From CAYONP01 sp964405335 (GTDB lineage: Bacteria > Armatimonadota > UBA10988), in the NCBI GenBank assembly GCA_964405335.1, contig CAYONP010000001.1:58222-122221 (forward strand): a stretch of DNA of 64,000 nucleotides, given 5' to 3'. A program made the translations under genes and the position numbers. The first letter of the stretch is position 1, and each line of letters starts with the position of its first letter. Shown here piece by piece: positions 44,532 to 53,326 of the stretch. Below the pieces are notes generated by a model. That model was given only the letters and a program-made list of their open reading frames with translations. It ran no database searches and was not told where the DNA came from.

Positions 44532-46652
44532 CTACCGCCGGATGCGCGGCGGGCGCGCGGGCCGCGTCGACGGCGTGGCGTAGCGCAGCACGGTGACCGA
44601 CTCGACGTTGCCCTCCAACTCGGCCGGGTCGAGCCAGGTCGGCTTCAACATCGTGGTGCTGAACAGCCTCTCGGCCTGGTCCATGAAGTGCGGCGAGTCG
44701 GGATCGTCGCTCTGGCCATAGGGCGTCAGGCTCCAACTGCGCACCGCGCCGGGGCGAAACTGGACCAACTGCACCCAGTTCTGTCCGGCGCGGCCGAAGT
44801 ACTTGCCGTTCTGCTCGCTCCAACTGATCGCCCGCAGCGTCATGCCGCCACCCGAGTCGCCGCCCGAGGCGGGGAAGTCGATCCCGGCCCGGCCGACGCG
44901 GTGCAGCTCGCCATAGGGCAGGTCGAGCGTGCCGTACTTCTCGAGCAACTGCTGGCAGGCGGTGACCAGCGACCCGCCGACGGCGATGTGGGTGTCGAGG
45001 TCGGCCGTCTCGCCCGTCAGCGTGGCGCCGTCGCGCGCGGCCTGGATGCGCCAGAAGCGGTAGTAGGTCGGCGCACGGCTGTCGGCGCTCATGTGGCCGT
45101 CCCACTCGGCCAGCGCGGTCAGCACATAGGTCGCCTGCTGCGCCTGCTCCTGGTTGACCATGCCTTGCGCCACCGCGTCGGGGACCAGGCTGAGCAGTTC
45201 GCGCGCCTCGGTGATCCAGCGCTCGGCGCCGTCGGCGTGGGTGTCCAGAACCACGCTCATCGCCTGCTCGACGGTCATCGAGGTCATGCCGTCAAGCAGC
45301 TCGACCGCGCGGCGACCGCGCGAGTTCGAGGCGCCCGACGTGGCGTCGTGGAGGTAGGCCGGCCAGTCGGCCAGGTTCAGGCCCAGCCCGCGGGCCATCG
45401 TGTCGGGGCTGATGTTGCAGTTCTGCAGATAACCGGTGGCCGGATTGCGGACCACGATCAGGTCGCTCATCGGGTGGATGCCGAGCCACTCGGTGGCGCT
45501 GGTGTTGCCCGCCACGGGCTTCGTCCAGTCGATGTCGCCCGCCGGCCTGATCGGCACGCGGCCGGTGCGGCAGTACTGGATGTTGCCCTCGATGTCGGCA
45601 TACATCACGTTCTGCTCCATCAACTGATTCATGCCCAGGGCGGCGTTGAACTGGTCGATGTTGCGGGCGGTCTGCATGCGGTAGAGCTGCTCGATCAGCC
45701 CGATTTCGTGCAGGTACGGGCAGGCCAGGCTGAACGCCTTGTCGCCGTCGCGGCCGATCACCGGACCGTGGTGGGTGAACTCGAGCTCGAACGACACCGG
45801 CTCGCCGCCACGGACTGGGATCGTGTGCGTCTCGGTACGCATGCCGCGCCAGGCGCCGTCGTACTGGTACTGCTTGGGGTTGTCCGGGTTGACCGTCTCG
45901 AGGTAGACATCGGTCGTGTCGGGCCCGCCGGTGGTGCAGGCGAAGCCGCCGAAGTTGTTGTGCCCGAGCCCGATGGTCGGCGCGCCGGTGGGGCCGAAGC
46001 CCGAGATGACCAGGCCGTCGTCGAGGTGCAGCCGGTATTCCCAGAAGCGGAACGGACCGTCCCAGGGGATGTGCGGGTCGATCAGCAGGAAGGCCGCGCC
46101 GTCGGCGGTGCGCTCGGGCCGCACAGCCCACTGGTTGCTGGCGAAGCCGCTGCGCCGGCCGCGCTCAAGCTCTTCATAGCCGCGGTCGACCGGCCAGTTG
46201 AAGATGATCATCCGCCCCAGCGCCAGCACGTGCCACGGCTCGATCTCGATCACATTGGCCGGGATCTTGTCGGGGTGCTCGGCCATGTAGGCCTTCACGC
46301 CCGCCTGAAACGCCTCGATCACCGCCCGCAGGTCGGCCGGCACCTCGGCGTAACGCGCGGTGCAGACGGCCTTCTGCTGGGTGATGATCGCGCGCTGGTC
46401 CCATTCGAGCATCGCCGGGCCGACCAGCTCGGCCATGCGGCCGGCGGCCAGGCGATAGCTGAGCATGAGCTGTTCGAGCCGGTCCTCGGCCTGGGCATAG
46501 CCGATGGCGTAGGCGCCGTCGACCATGTCGGCGGCGAAGATGTGCGGCACGCCCCAGGTGTCGCGGCGGATGGTGACCTCGCCGGCGGCACAGGCCGAGA
46601 GCGCGAACAGCAGCGCCGCCAGGGGCGCGAGACGAGCAACGGCGGTTCTCAC
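44532..46652 (-). CDS. Penicillin-acylase-family (S45) Ntn-hydrolase, probable lipoprotein
   Basis: The 706-residue protein starts with a lipoprotein signal (ALLFALSAC, lipid Cys at 21). The alpha-chain region contains RDTWGVPHIFAADMVDGAYA and YAQAEDRLEQL. The autoprocessing site is GFASNQWAV with the N-terminal nucleophile Ser near 172, and the beta chain includes LLIDPHIPW and GGDSGGGMTLRA. Members cleave amide bonds of N-acyl compounds including beta-lactams and acyl-homoserine lactones. The natural substrate is unknown. The GTG at 46652 follows GGGAGGAGGG. It is the last gene of the minus-strand operon, 34 bases past the amidohydrolase. Confidence 0.92.
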   Translation of the reverse strand: MRTAVARLAPLAALLFALSACAAGEVTIRRDTWGVPHIFAADMVDGAYAIGYAQAEDRLEQLMLSYRLAAGRMAELVGPAMLEWDQRAIITQQKAVCTARYAEVPADLRAVIEAFQAGVKAYMAEHPDKIPANVIEIEPWHVLALGRMIIFNWPVDRGYEELERGRRSGFASNQWAVRPERTADGAAFLLIDPHIPWDGPFRFWEYRLHLDDGLVISGFGPTGAPTIGLGHNNFGGFACTTGGPDTTDVYLETVNPDNPKQYQYDGAWRGMRTETHTIPVRGGEPVSFELEFTHHGPVIGRDGDKAFSLACPYLHEIGLIEQLYRMQTARNIDQFNAALGMNQLMEQNVMYADIEGNIQYCRTGRVPIRPAGDIDWTKPVAGNTSATEWLGIHPMSDLIVVRNPATGYLQNCNISPDTMARGLGLNLADWPAYLHDATSGASNSRGRRAVELLDGMTSMTVEQAMSVVLDTHADGAERWITEARELLSLVPDAVAQGMVNQEQAQQATYVLTALAEWDGHMSADSRAPTYYRFWRIQAARDGATLTGETADLDTHIAVGGSLVTACQQLLEKYGTLDLPYGELHRVGRAGIDFPASGGDSGGGMTLRAISWSEQNGKYFGRAGQNWVQLVQFRPGAVRSWSLTPYGQSDDPDSPHFMDQAERLFSTTMLKPTWLDPAELEGNVESVTVLRYATPSTRPARPPRIRR

Positions 46653-46686
46653 GGCACGAACCCTCCTCCCACTCCGATGGCGCCGG

Positions 46687-47874
46687 CTAGGCGCTGCCGG
46701 TCACCCGCTCGACAATCCGCAGGAACGTCTCGATGCCGATGCCCAGGGCGTCGTCATCGACGTTGAACCGGGGGTTATGATGCGCCGCGCCGGTGCCCTT
46801 CTCCTCGTTCTGGATTCCGACCATGAAGAAGGCGCCCGGCACCTGCTCGAGGAAGTAGGCGAAATCCTCGCCGCCCATCGTCGGCTCGGGCACGAAGAAC
46901 CCATCCTCGCCAACCACGTCGATGATCGCCTCGTGGACCAGCTCCGACTCGGCCTCGTGATTGACCGTGCTCGGATAACCGCCCCGATAGTCCAGCTCGG
47001 CCGTGGCGCCGAAGGCCGCCGGCACCTGCTCGCACAGCGCGGTCAGACGCGCCTTGATGCGCTCCCGCACCGCCGGGTCGAAAGTCCGCACCGTGCCGCC
47101 GAGCACCGCTGTCTCGGGGATCACGTTGAACGCCTCGCCGGCGTGGAACTGGGTGATGCTGACCACCGCCGATTCGAGCGGCGAGACGTTGCGGCTGACC
47201 AGGCTCTGCGCGATGCTGACCAGGTGGCTGCCAATCAGCACCGTGTCGATGGCCCCATCGGGGTGCGCCGCGTGGCCGCCGCGGCCGTGGATGGTGATGG
47301 TGATTCCGTCGGTGCTGGCCATCACCGGCCCGCTGCGCACGCCGACGGTGCCGGTCGGCTCGGGCGCCCAGAGGTGCAGACCGAAGGCGTAGTCGACGGG
47401 GGGATCCTCCAGCGCGCCGGCCTCGATCATCGGCCGGGCGCCGCCGCCCTGCTCCTCGGCCGGCTGAAAGCAGAGCTTGACCCGCCCGCGCAGCCGTTCG
47501 CGCCCGCGAACCAGCGCTTCGGCGCAGCCGAGCAGGATGGCCGTGTGGCCGTCGTGCCCGCAGGCGTGCATCTTGCCGTCGTGCCGCGAGCGGTAGGGTA
47601 GGTCGTTCTCCTCGTGGATGGGCAGCGCATCCATGTCGGCGCGGAGCAGGATGGTCGGGCCGTCGCCGGCGGCGCCGTCAATCACCGCGGTCACGCCGGT
47701 TTCGGCCAGGCCGGTGCGTGGCTCCAGGCCGAGCGCGCGCAGCCGCTCGGCGACGATGCCCGCGGTGCGGTGCTCCTGATAGGCCAGCTCGGGGTGCGCG
47801 TGCAGGTCGTGGCGCAGGCGGACCACCTCGTCAAGCAGCTCACGCACAGCCGGTCGCAGGTTCGGTTCGGTCAA
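46687..47874 (-). CDS. M20D-family amidohydrolase
   Basis: The 395-residue metallohydrolase shows the M20D signatures: LHAHPELAYQEHRTA, the metal ligands in HACGHDGHTA (residues ~103-112), the catalytic Glu pair in FQPAEEQGGGA, and GGEDFAYFLEQVPG near the C-terminus. Relatives hydrolyse N-acyl amino acids, indole-acetyl amino acids or hippurate. The TTG start lies inside the stop of the endonuclease gene (TTGA) and follows GAGGAG. Its placement just before a penicillin-acylase-like gene suggests joint handling of N-acylated compounds, one enzyme secreted and the other cytoplasmic. Confidence 0.92.
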   Translation of the reverse strand: MTEPNLRPAVRELLDEVVRLRHDLHAHPELAYQEHRTAGIVAERLRALGLEPRTGLAETGVTAVIDGAAGDGPTILLRADMDALPIHEENDLPYRSRHDGKMHACGHDGHTAILLGCAEALVRGRERLRGRVKLCFQPAEEQGGGARPMIEAGALEDPPVDYAFGLHLWAPEPTGTVGVRSGPVMASTDGITITIHGRGGHAAHPDGAIDTVLIGSHLVSIAQSLVSRNVSPLESAVVSITQFHAGEAFNVIPETAVLGGTVRTFDPAVRERIKARLTALCEQVPAAFGATAELDYRGGYPSTVNHEAESELVHEAIIDVVGEDGFFVPEPTMGGEDFAYFLEQVPGAFFMVGIQNEEKGTGAAHHNPRFNVDDDALGIGIETFLRIVERVTGSA

Positions 47875-48734
47875 CTCGGCTCTCCTCGCGCGGTGCGGGC
47901 CAGGCGGCGGAGGCGCTTCAGGTTGGCGCCGTGCAGCTCCAGGTCGGGAGTCTCTACCAACATCGGCACGCCGGCAAGCCGTTCGTCGGCCAGCAACGCG
48001 GCGAAACCGGCATCCCCGATCTCGCCCTCGCCGATCTGCTCGTGCCGGTCCACCCGGCTGCCCAGCTCGCGCTTCGAGTCGTTCAGGTGCCAGACCTTCA
48101 CCTGGGCCAGGCCAATCACCGCCTCGAGCTCGTCGATGGTCGCCCGGCAGGCCGCCGCGTCGCGCAGATCGTAGCCGGCGGCGTGGATGTGACAGGTGTC
48201 GACGCAGACGCCGATCCGCTCAGGCAGGTCGATCGCCTCAATCAGCCAGGCGATCTGCTCGAACCGGTGGCCCAGCGAGGTGCCCTGCCCGGCAGTGGTC
48301 TCGAGCAGCGTCATCGCCGTCAGCTCGGGCCGGCGCTCGTAGATCGCGCGCAGCTCGCCGGCGAAGCGGGCCAGGCCCTCCTCGGGGCTCGCCTCCAAGT
48401 GCGCGCCGGGGTGGCTGACGACAAACGGGATGCCCAGCGCCAGGCAGCGCTCCAGCTCCTTGGTGAACGCCGTGACCGACTTGGCTCGGATCGCATCATC
48501 CGGCGCGGCGAGGTTGATCAGGTAGCTGTCGTGGGCGACCACCAACTCGACCGACGACTCGGCCCGCGCAGCCTCCCAGGCGGCCAGCTCGTCGCCGGTG
48601 ATCTCGGCCGCCTTCCATTGGCGCGGCGAGCTGGTGAAGATCTGGATTGCCTGGCAGCCGATGGCCATGCCGCTGTCGAACGCGTGGTGCCGGCCGCCGG
48701 AGGTGGAGCGGTGGGCGCCGAGCAGAAGCCGCAC
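47871..48734 (-). CDS. nfo: Endonuclease IV family protein
   Basis: The 287-residue TIM-barrel protein carries the Nfo signatures: GAHRSTSGG at the N-terminus, IQIFTSSPRQW, VVAHDSYLINLA, VVSHPGAH, LLETTAGQGTSLG, IGVCVDTCHIHAAGYD and VWHLNDSKRELGS, with His, Asp and Glu residues at the expected metal positions. Endonuclease IV cleaves DNA 5' to abasic sites during base-excision repair. The GTG at 48734 follows AGGAGG, nine bases after the DUF362 stop, and its stop overlaps the amidohydrolase. A repair enzyme in this operon is probably incidental. Confidence 0.93.
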   Translation of the reverse strand: MRLLLGAHRSTSGGRHHAFDSGMAIGCQAIQIFTSSPRQWKAAEITGDELAAWEAARAESSVELVVAHDSYLINLAAPDDAIRAKSVTAFTKELERCLALGIPFVVSHPGAHLEASPEEGLARFAGELRAIYERRPELTAMTLLETTAGQGTSLGHRFEQIAWLIEAIDLPERIGVCVDTCHIHAAGYDLRDAAACRATIDELEAVIGLAQVKVWHLNDSKRELGSRVDRHEQIGEGEIGDAGFAALLADERLAGVPMLVETPDLELHGANLKRLRRLARTARGEPS

Positions 48735-48743
48735 GCCGACCTC

Positions 48744-49697
48744 CTACCCCGCCACCCGCTCGGCGCGCAGCATCCGCCGGTTGCGCACCCAGCCGCGTAG
48801 CAAGCGCCACGGACTGAACGCCACGCCGATCAGCTCGGGAAACAGGAAATCGTACACGGCCAGGCTTTCGACGGCGTCGCCGATGACCTCGATCCGCTCA
48901 GGCAGCCAGTCGAGCTCGGCCGCCGCGTCGAGCATCAGACGATGGCTCGGCGGGACGTCGATCAGGTCGGCGACCACGGCATCGACCGCCGGCGCCGACT
49001 CTCCGGCGAGCAGCACGCCGAGCGCCCGCGGCCGGCCCAGTCGCGGGCCCATGCCCTCCATCGCGACCACGCCGTCGACCACGTTGAGGGTCACCGGCAG
49101 GCTGGCGGCAAAGGCGGTGACGAAGCGGGCGAAGTGCGCGTCGGTGCGCGAGCGGGCCATATGGTGCCAGGCCTTCTCGCGCCCGGCCATGCAGCCGTAG
49201 AGGTTCTTCGTCGCCGCGGTGAAGCCGAGCTGCTGATGCGCCTTCAGCTTGCCGACGTTGATCAACGCGTCGACCTCGAGCACCCGCGGATCGACGTGGA
49301 ACGCGTGAGCGGTCGCCGGCCGCGCGCTGGGCAGGCGGGTGCCGCGGTCGAGGCACCAGAACTCGATCCCCAGCCGGGCGCACAGCTCGCCGGTGCCGCA
49401 GTTGGCCAGCACGCCGGCGCCGCCGCCCCAGGCCGGCGCGTCGGCGATGACCGGCGTGGCGCCGAGGTCGAGGATCCGGCGGGCCAGCGACTCGAGCACC
49501 GCCGGATGCGTCACCGAGGCGCGCGCCGGCGGATCGGCGCTGACGTAGTTCGGCTTGAGCATGACCCGCCGGCCCGCGGCGACGTAGCGCTCGAGCCCGC
49601 CGAGCGAGGCGAGCAGCGCCGACATCGCCGGCTCGAGCGCCTCGGGCTCGTAGCCGCCGCAGGCCTGCAACGCCACGATGGCGGGCTCACCCGGCAT
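48744..49697 (-). CDS. DUF362 domain protein
   Basis: The 317-residue protein matches the DUF362 family: RVMLKPNYVSADPPARAS near residue 43, THPAVLESLARRILDLGA, IADAPAWGGG and VGKLKAHQQLGFTAATKNL near 155. Unlike many family members it has no attached ferredoxin domain. The biochemical role of the family is unclear. The ATG at 49697 lies eleven bases inside moaE, so translation is coupled, although only a weak GAGGATC precedes it. The adjacent moaDE genes may be incidental or may hint at a redox cofactor link. Confidence 0.8.
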   Translation of the reverse strand: MPGEPAIVALQACGGYEPEALEPAMSALLASLGGLERYVAAGRRVMLKPNYVSADPPARASVTHPAVLESLARRILDLGATPVIADAPAWGGGAGVLANCGTGELCARLGIEFWCLDRGTRLPSARPATAHAFHVDPRVLEVDALINVGKLKAHQQLGFTAATKNLYGCMAGREKAWHHMARSRTDAHFARFVTAFAASLPVTLNVVDGVVAMEGMGPRLGRPRALGVLLAGESAPAVDAVVADLIDVPPSHRLMLDAAAELDWLPERIEVIGDAVESLAVYDFLFPELIGVAFSPWRLLRGWVRNRRMLRAERVAG

Positions 49698-50133
49698 GGG
49701 CGCAGGGATCCTCACCCGGACCGACCCACTCGTCACTGCCGTCGGCCCAGAACTCGTGCTTCCAGATGGGCACCACCTGCTTGATCCGATCCATGATCCA
49801 ACGCCCGGCGACGAACGCCTCGGCCCGGTGCGCCGACGAGACGACCACGGCGACCGCGTCGTCGCCGATCTCGAGACGCCCCAGCCGGTGCGCCACTGCC
49901 GCGCGGGCGATGCCATGCTCGGCCCGCGCCGCCGCGAGGAGCTGCTCGAGCTCAGCGACGGCCATCGGCTCGAACGCCTCGTACTCGAGATGGTCGACCG
50001 TCTTGCCGTGGTGATGGTCCCGCACCCGGCCGCGGAAGGTGACCACCGCACCGCAGGCCGGGTCGTCAACCGCCGCTTCGAGCGCGGCCACGTTGATTGG
50101 CTGGTCGGTCAGGAGCACCACCTCAGCCTCCAC
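49687..50133 (-). CDS. moaE: Molybdopterin synthase catalytic subunit
   Basis: The 148-residue MoaE joins with thiocarboxylated MoaD to convert precursor Z into molybdopterin. Family blocks are present: GAVVTFRGRVRDHHHGKTV near residue 28, LEYEAFEPMA, the HRLGRLEIGDDAV segment and the C-terminal VPIWKHEFWADG with the active-site Lys. The ATG overlaps the moaD end by eleven bases. No moaA, moaB, moaC or mogA genes are in the window, so the early and late steps must be encoded elsewhere. Confidence 0.93.
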   Translation of the reverse strand: MEAEVVLLTDQPINVAALEAAVDDPACGAVVTFRGRVRDHHHGKTVDHLEYEAFEPMAVAELEQLLAAARAEHGIARAAVAHRLGRLEIGDDAVAVVVSSAHRAEAFVAGRWIMDRIKQVVPIWKHEFWADGSDEWVGPGEDPCAHAG

Positions 50134-50365
50134 TCACCGGCGGGATGAGGGCCAGCTCATCGCCGTCGGCCAACGGCGTGTCGGCCGGTACATAGGCGCG
50201 ATTGACGGCGAACGCCTGCAGCGCGACGGCGGCCAGCGCCGGATACGCCTCGCCAAGCCGCCGCCAGGCGTCAGCGACGCGACTGCCCTCGGGCAGCTCG
50301 AGCTCGAGCCGGGCCGTGCCCAGCGCCTGGCGGGCGCCGGCGAAAGCCCTGACGACAATGGTCAC
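50123..50365 (-). CDS. moaD: Molybdopterin synthase sulfur carrier subunit
   Basis: The 80-residue ubiquitin-like protein ends in PPVSGG, the C-terminal Gly-Gly that is adenylated and thiocarboxylated. The body reads VVRAFAGARQALG at the start and DELALIPP near the end, both typical of MoaD. The GTG at 50365 lies within the stop codon of the upstream dehydrogenase (GTGA), and the gene overlaps moaE, so the three are translated together. Confidence 0.92.
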   Translation of the reverse strand: MTIVVRAFAGARQALGTARLELELPEGSRVADAWRRLGEAYPALAAVALQAFAVNRAYVPADTPLADGDELALIPPVSGG

Positions 50366-51354
50366 GGTTGCCAGTCCAGCAGCACGCCCATAGTCTGACT
50401 CCGATCGGCCAGCAGCGACGCGAAGACCGCCGGCGCCGCGTGCCACGGGTGGCGATCGGAGAGCAGCTCGTCGACCCGCACCTCGCCGTCGGCGACCAGG
50501 GCGAAGAACAACGCCGTGTCGCGCGTCACGGTCCACGGGTGGTTCGGATCGGCCTGCCGCGGATGCGCGCTGTTGTGCGCGCCGATGAGCTGCAGGCTGC
50601 GGCTGTGCACATGGTCGTGCAGATCGATGCTGGCCGGCCCGCGTGGACTGCCGAGGAGGATCACGCGCCCCAGCCGGCGGACCAACGGCGCCGCGTGGTT
50701 GACCCCGCTCGGCGCGCCGGTGACGTCGAAGGCGACATCGACGCCGTCGTCGGTCAGCTCGCGCACCGCCGCCGCGGCGTCGGTCGCGCCGCGGTGCGCG
50801 CCGAGCCGCTCGGCCAGCGCGCAGCGGGCGGCGACCAGGTCGGCGGCAATCACCGGCCGCGCACCGTCGAGCCGGGCGAGCTGCGCGGTGAGTTGACCGA
50901 CCGGCCCGAGCCCGAGCACCAGCGCCGACTCGCCCAGCGTGAGACCGGCGCGCCGCACGCCGCCGAGGGCGATCTCGCCCAGGATGCCCCAGGCCGCCTG
51001 CTCGTCGGTCACGTCGTCGGGGATCGTGAAGACGGCCTCGCGCGCGGCGACCACCCAGCGGGCATGGCTCGAGAGGCTGAGCACCCGCTGGCCGACCGGC
51101 AGGTCGCCGACCTCCGCGCCCACCTCCGCGACGACGCCGACATGACTGTAGCCGAGCCGGCAGGGATAGCCGGCATAGGCTGCCCAGACGGAGCCGGGCG
51201 GGAAGTCACCCGAGGCGAGCGTCAGGTCGGTGCCCGAGCTGATCAGACTGCAGCACCCATCGATAAGCACCTGCCGCGGCCCGAGCGGCGGCAGTTCATG
51301 CTCGCGCAGCTCGACGCACCCCGGCTCGACGACCGTGACACACGGGTTGACCAT
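50362..51354 (-). CDS. Medium-chain dehydrogenase/reductase without the catalytic zinc Cys
   Basis: The 330-residue protein has the MDR plan. A GroES-like N-terminal domain contains GYSHVGVVAEVGAEV, and a Rossmann domain contains LVLGLGPVGQLTAQLA near residue 146. The position of the catalytic zinc Cys reads SLISSGTDLTL, and no structural-zinc Cys cluster is seen, so it is a non-zinc or atypical member similar to bacteriochlorophyllide- and threonine-dehydrogenase-like proteins of unknown substrate. The ATG at 51354 opens the seven-gene minus-strand operon. A palindromic repeat lies 52 bases upstream. Confidence 0.85.
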   Translation of the reverse strand: MVNPCVTVVEPGCVELREHELPPLGPRQVLIDGCCSLISSGTDLTLASGDFPPGSVWAAYAGYPCRLGYSHVGVVAEVGAEVGDLPVGQRVLSLSSHARWVVAAREAVFTIPDDVTDEQAAWGILGEIALGGVRRAGLTLGESALVLGLGPVGQLTAQLARLDGARPVIAADLVAARCALAERLGAHRGATDAAAAVRELTDDGVDVAFDVTGAPSGVNHAAPLVRRLGRVILLGSPRGPASIDLHDHVHSRSLQLIGAHNSAHPRQADPNHPWTVTRDTALFFALVADGEVRVDELLSDRHPWHAAPAVFASLLADRSQTMGVLLDWQP

Positions 51355-51405
51355 GCGACACCCCGGCGCCCCGTTCGTCCGCCGTCCGGCACCTCCTGCA
51401 CAACA

Positions 51406-51490
51406 CGGGGTCAGACCCCGAGATCAAGCGGGTGATGACGAACATGCGCCAGACGTTAGCAAACCATAAGATCCCGGGGTCAGACCCCGG
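51406..51490. repeat. Pair of GGGGTCAGACCCC palindromes
   Basis: CGGGGTCAGACCCCG at 51406-51420 and CCGGGGTCAGACCCCGG at 51474-51490 are near-perfect palindromes with one unpaired central base, 68 bases apart in the divergent gap between two operons. Very similar short palindromes recur in many bacterial genomes as REP-like elements. They can also act as bidirectional hairpins. Confidence 0.7.
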
Positions 51491-51521
51491 AGAATAGCAG
51501 GGGTCGGGTGGGGTAGGTGCT

Positions 51522-51551
51522 TTGACAGCGAGGCGGCGGGAGGGGTAGGAT
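51522..51551 (+). promoter_or_regulatory. Sigma-70-type promoter for the SBP-OmpA transporter operon
   Basis: A perfect TTGACA at 51522-51527 and TAGGAT at 51546-51551 are spaced by 18 bases. Initiation near 51558 gives a leader of about 19 bases that contains AGGGAGGGAG before the ATG at 51577. Confidence 0.6.
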
Positions 51552-51576
51552 CGGCCGTCCGGCGAGGGAGGGAGCG

Positions 51577-53316
51577 ATGAAGCAGAGCGGCACGACCGGG
51601 GCGGGCAAGGCGTTGGTGACCGTGGTCGTTCTGGGTCTGATCGGCGGCGGGGTCTACTTGCTGCGCGATCAGCTCTTCCCCAAGCGCTCGCGTGACACCG
51701 CTGGCCCGGTCGACCCGGGCCAGCTCTCGCCCTCGTCGGGTCAGGTAGAGGCGGCCGACTCCGCCGGCATTACCACGGTGCAGGAGTACAGCTTCGTCCC
51801 GGCCGAGACGCTGCCGCCGGTCGAGGGCGTCTCGAAGTACGAGTGGAACGAGACCGAGAAGGTGGTCAGCTTCCCGATCAACGTCTGGATCGGCTGGCTG
51901 CCCATCATCGCCGCCAACCACGGCGCCGAGCCGAACACTGACAGCGTGTTCTTCAAGCAGCATGGGTTCAAGTTACGCCTGACGCTGATCGACAACCCGG
52001 TCGACGCGCGGGCCGCCTTTGCCTCGGGCAAGAGCCACATTCTGTGGGGCACGCTGGACATGATGGTCCTGTTCGCCCCCGAGCTGATGAAGGACAGCCG
52101 CACGGCTCCGCGGATCTTCCAGCAGGTCGACTGGTCGGCCGGCGGCGACGGCATCGTCGTCCGCGGCGGCGTCAACACGGTCGCCGACCTGAAAGGCAAA
52201 ACGGTCGTCTTCGCCCAGAACAGCCCGAGCGAGTACTACCTCTACAACCTGCTGGTGCGCAGCGGTTTGCAGCCGACCGACATCAAGCCGAAGTACACCG
52301 AGGACGCTTTCCAGGCCGCCGCGGCGTTCGTCGCCGACCAGAGCATCGACGCCTGTGTGAGCTGGGCGCCCGACATCTACCGGATCAGCGACGAGGTGGC
52401 CGGCACGCGGCTGCTCAGCTCGACCGCCGACGCCAACCGGGTGATTGCCGACGTCTGGGCCGCCCGGGCCGACTTTGCCAAGGACCACCCCGAGGTGCTC
52501 GCCGGCCTGGTCGAGGGCATCTTCGAGGGCATGCGTTTCCTCAACGCGTCGGACGCGAACAAACAGCAGGCGATCCGCTGGCTGGCCGACTTCTACGGCT
52601 TCCCGGTCGACGAGGTCGCCGGCATGACCGCCGACGCCTACGCCACCGGCTTCGGCGAGAACCTGAACTTCTTCCTCAACCGCAACAATCCGACCAACTT
52701 CGAGAATACCTGGAACTCGATTTCGTACGTCTACAAGACGCTGGGGAAGATCAAGAGCACCGTGCCGTTTGAGCAGGTGATGGACTTCGGCGTGCTGCAG
52801 AAGCTGCGCGACGCGGGCAAGTTCCAGGATCAGCGGGATGTCAGCCGCTCGAGCTTCGTCGCCACGACCTACTCGGAGCTGGCCGAGGCCCGCGATCCGC
52901 TCGTTGCGCAGGCGATCCGGATCCACTTCTACCCGAACTCGTCGAACCTGAACGAGAAGGCGAAGGACGCCACCGGCAAGGACATTCCCGGGCAGTTGTA
53001 CGATCCGCAGGTGAAGGACAAGCTCCAGCGCGCGGCGCAGCTTGCCGGCCAGTTCGAGGCGGCAACGGTGGCGGTCACCGGCCACTGCGACGACTCGCTC
53101 CGCGGTCTGGCCAACTTCAGCGATGTGCAGCGCTTGTCGCAGGCACGGGCGCAGGCGGTGGTCGATGCGCTGGTGGCGCAGTTCAAGTTCCCGAAAGAGA
53201 AGTTCACCGCGCAGGGCATGGCTTGGGATCAGCCGGCGAATCCTGAGGATCCGCAGAACCATGCGCTCAACCGGCGGGTCGAGATCCGCGTCTTCCCGGC
53301 CGAAGCGCCCGAGTGA
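51577..53316 (+). CDS. Inner-membrane-anchored ABC substrate-binding protein fused to an OmpA domain
   Basis: The 579-residue protein has one N-terminal membrane segment (ALVTVVVLGLIGGGVYLL, no cleavage site), a linker, and an NMT1/SsuA-type periplasmic binding domain at ~90-400 (VWIGWLPIIAANH, AFASGKSHILWGTLDMM, VNTVADLKGKTVVFAQNS). A C-terminal OmpA-like domain at ~445-575 follows (IHFYPNSSNLNEK, GHCDDS, RLSQARAQAVVDAL, NRRVEIRVFP). Asp505 and Arg524 lie where OmpA proteins hold diaminopimelate. It would therefore be tied both to the inner membrane and to peptidoglycan. It is followed by a permease, an ATPase and a coiled-coil membrane protein on one transcript. The ligand is unknown. Confidence 0.9.
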   Translation: MKQSGTTGAGKALVTVVVLGLIGGGVYLLRDQLFPKRSRDTAGPVDPGQLSPSSGQVEAADSAGITTVQEYSFVPAETLPPVEGVSKYEWNETEKVVSFPINVWIGWLPIIAANHGAEPNTDSVFFKQHGFKLRLTLIDNPVDARAAFASGKSHILWGTLDMMVLFAPELMKDSRTAPRIFQQVDWSAGGDGIVVRGGVNTVADLKGKTVVFAQNSPSEYYLYNLLVRSGLQPTDIKPKYTEDAFQAAAAFVADQSIDACVSWAPDIYRISDEVAGTRLLSSTADANRVIADVWAARADFAKDHPEVLAGLVEGIFEGMRFLNASDANKQQAIRWLADFYGFPVDEVAGMTADAYATGFGENLNFFLNRNNPTNFENTWNSISYVYKTLGKIKSTVPFEQVMDFGVLQKLRDAGKFQDQRDVSRSSFVATTYSELAEARDPLVAQAIRIHFYPNSSNLNEKAKDATGKDIPGQLYDPQVKDKLQRAAQLAGQFEAATVAVTGHCDDSLRGLANFSDVQRLSQARAQAVVDALVAQFKFPKEKFTAQGMAWDQPANPEDPQNHALNRRVEIRVFPAEAPE

Positions 53317-53326
53317 TCCGGCGAGG

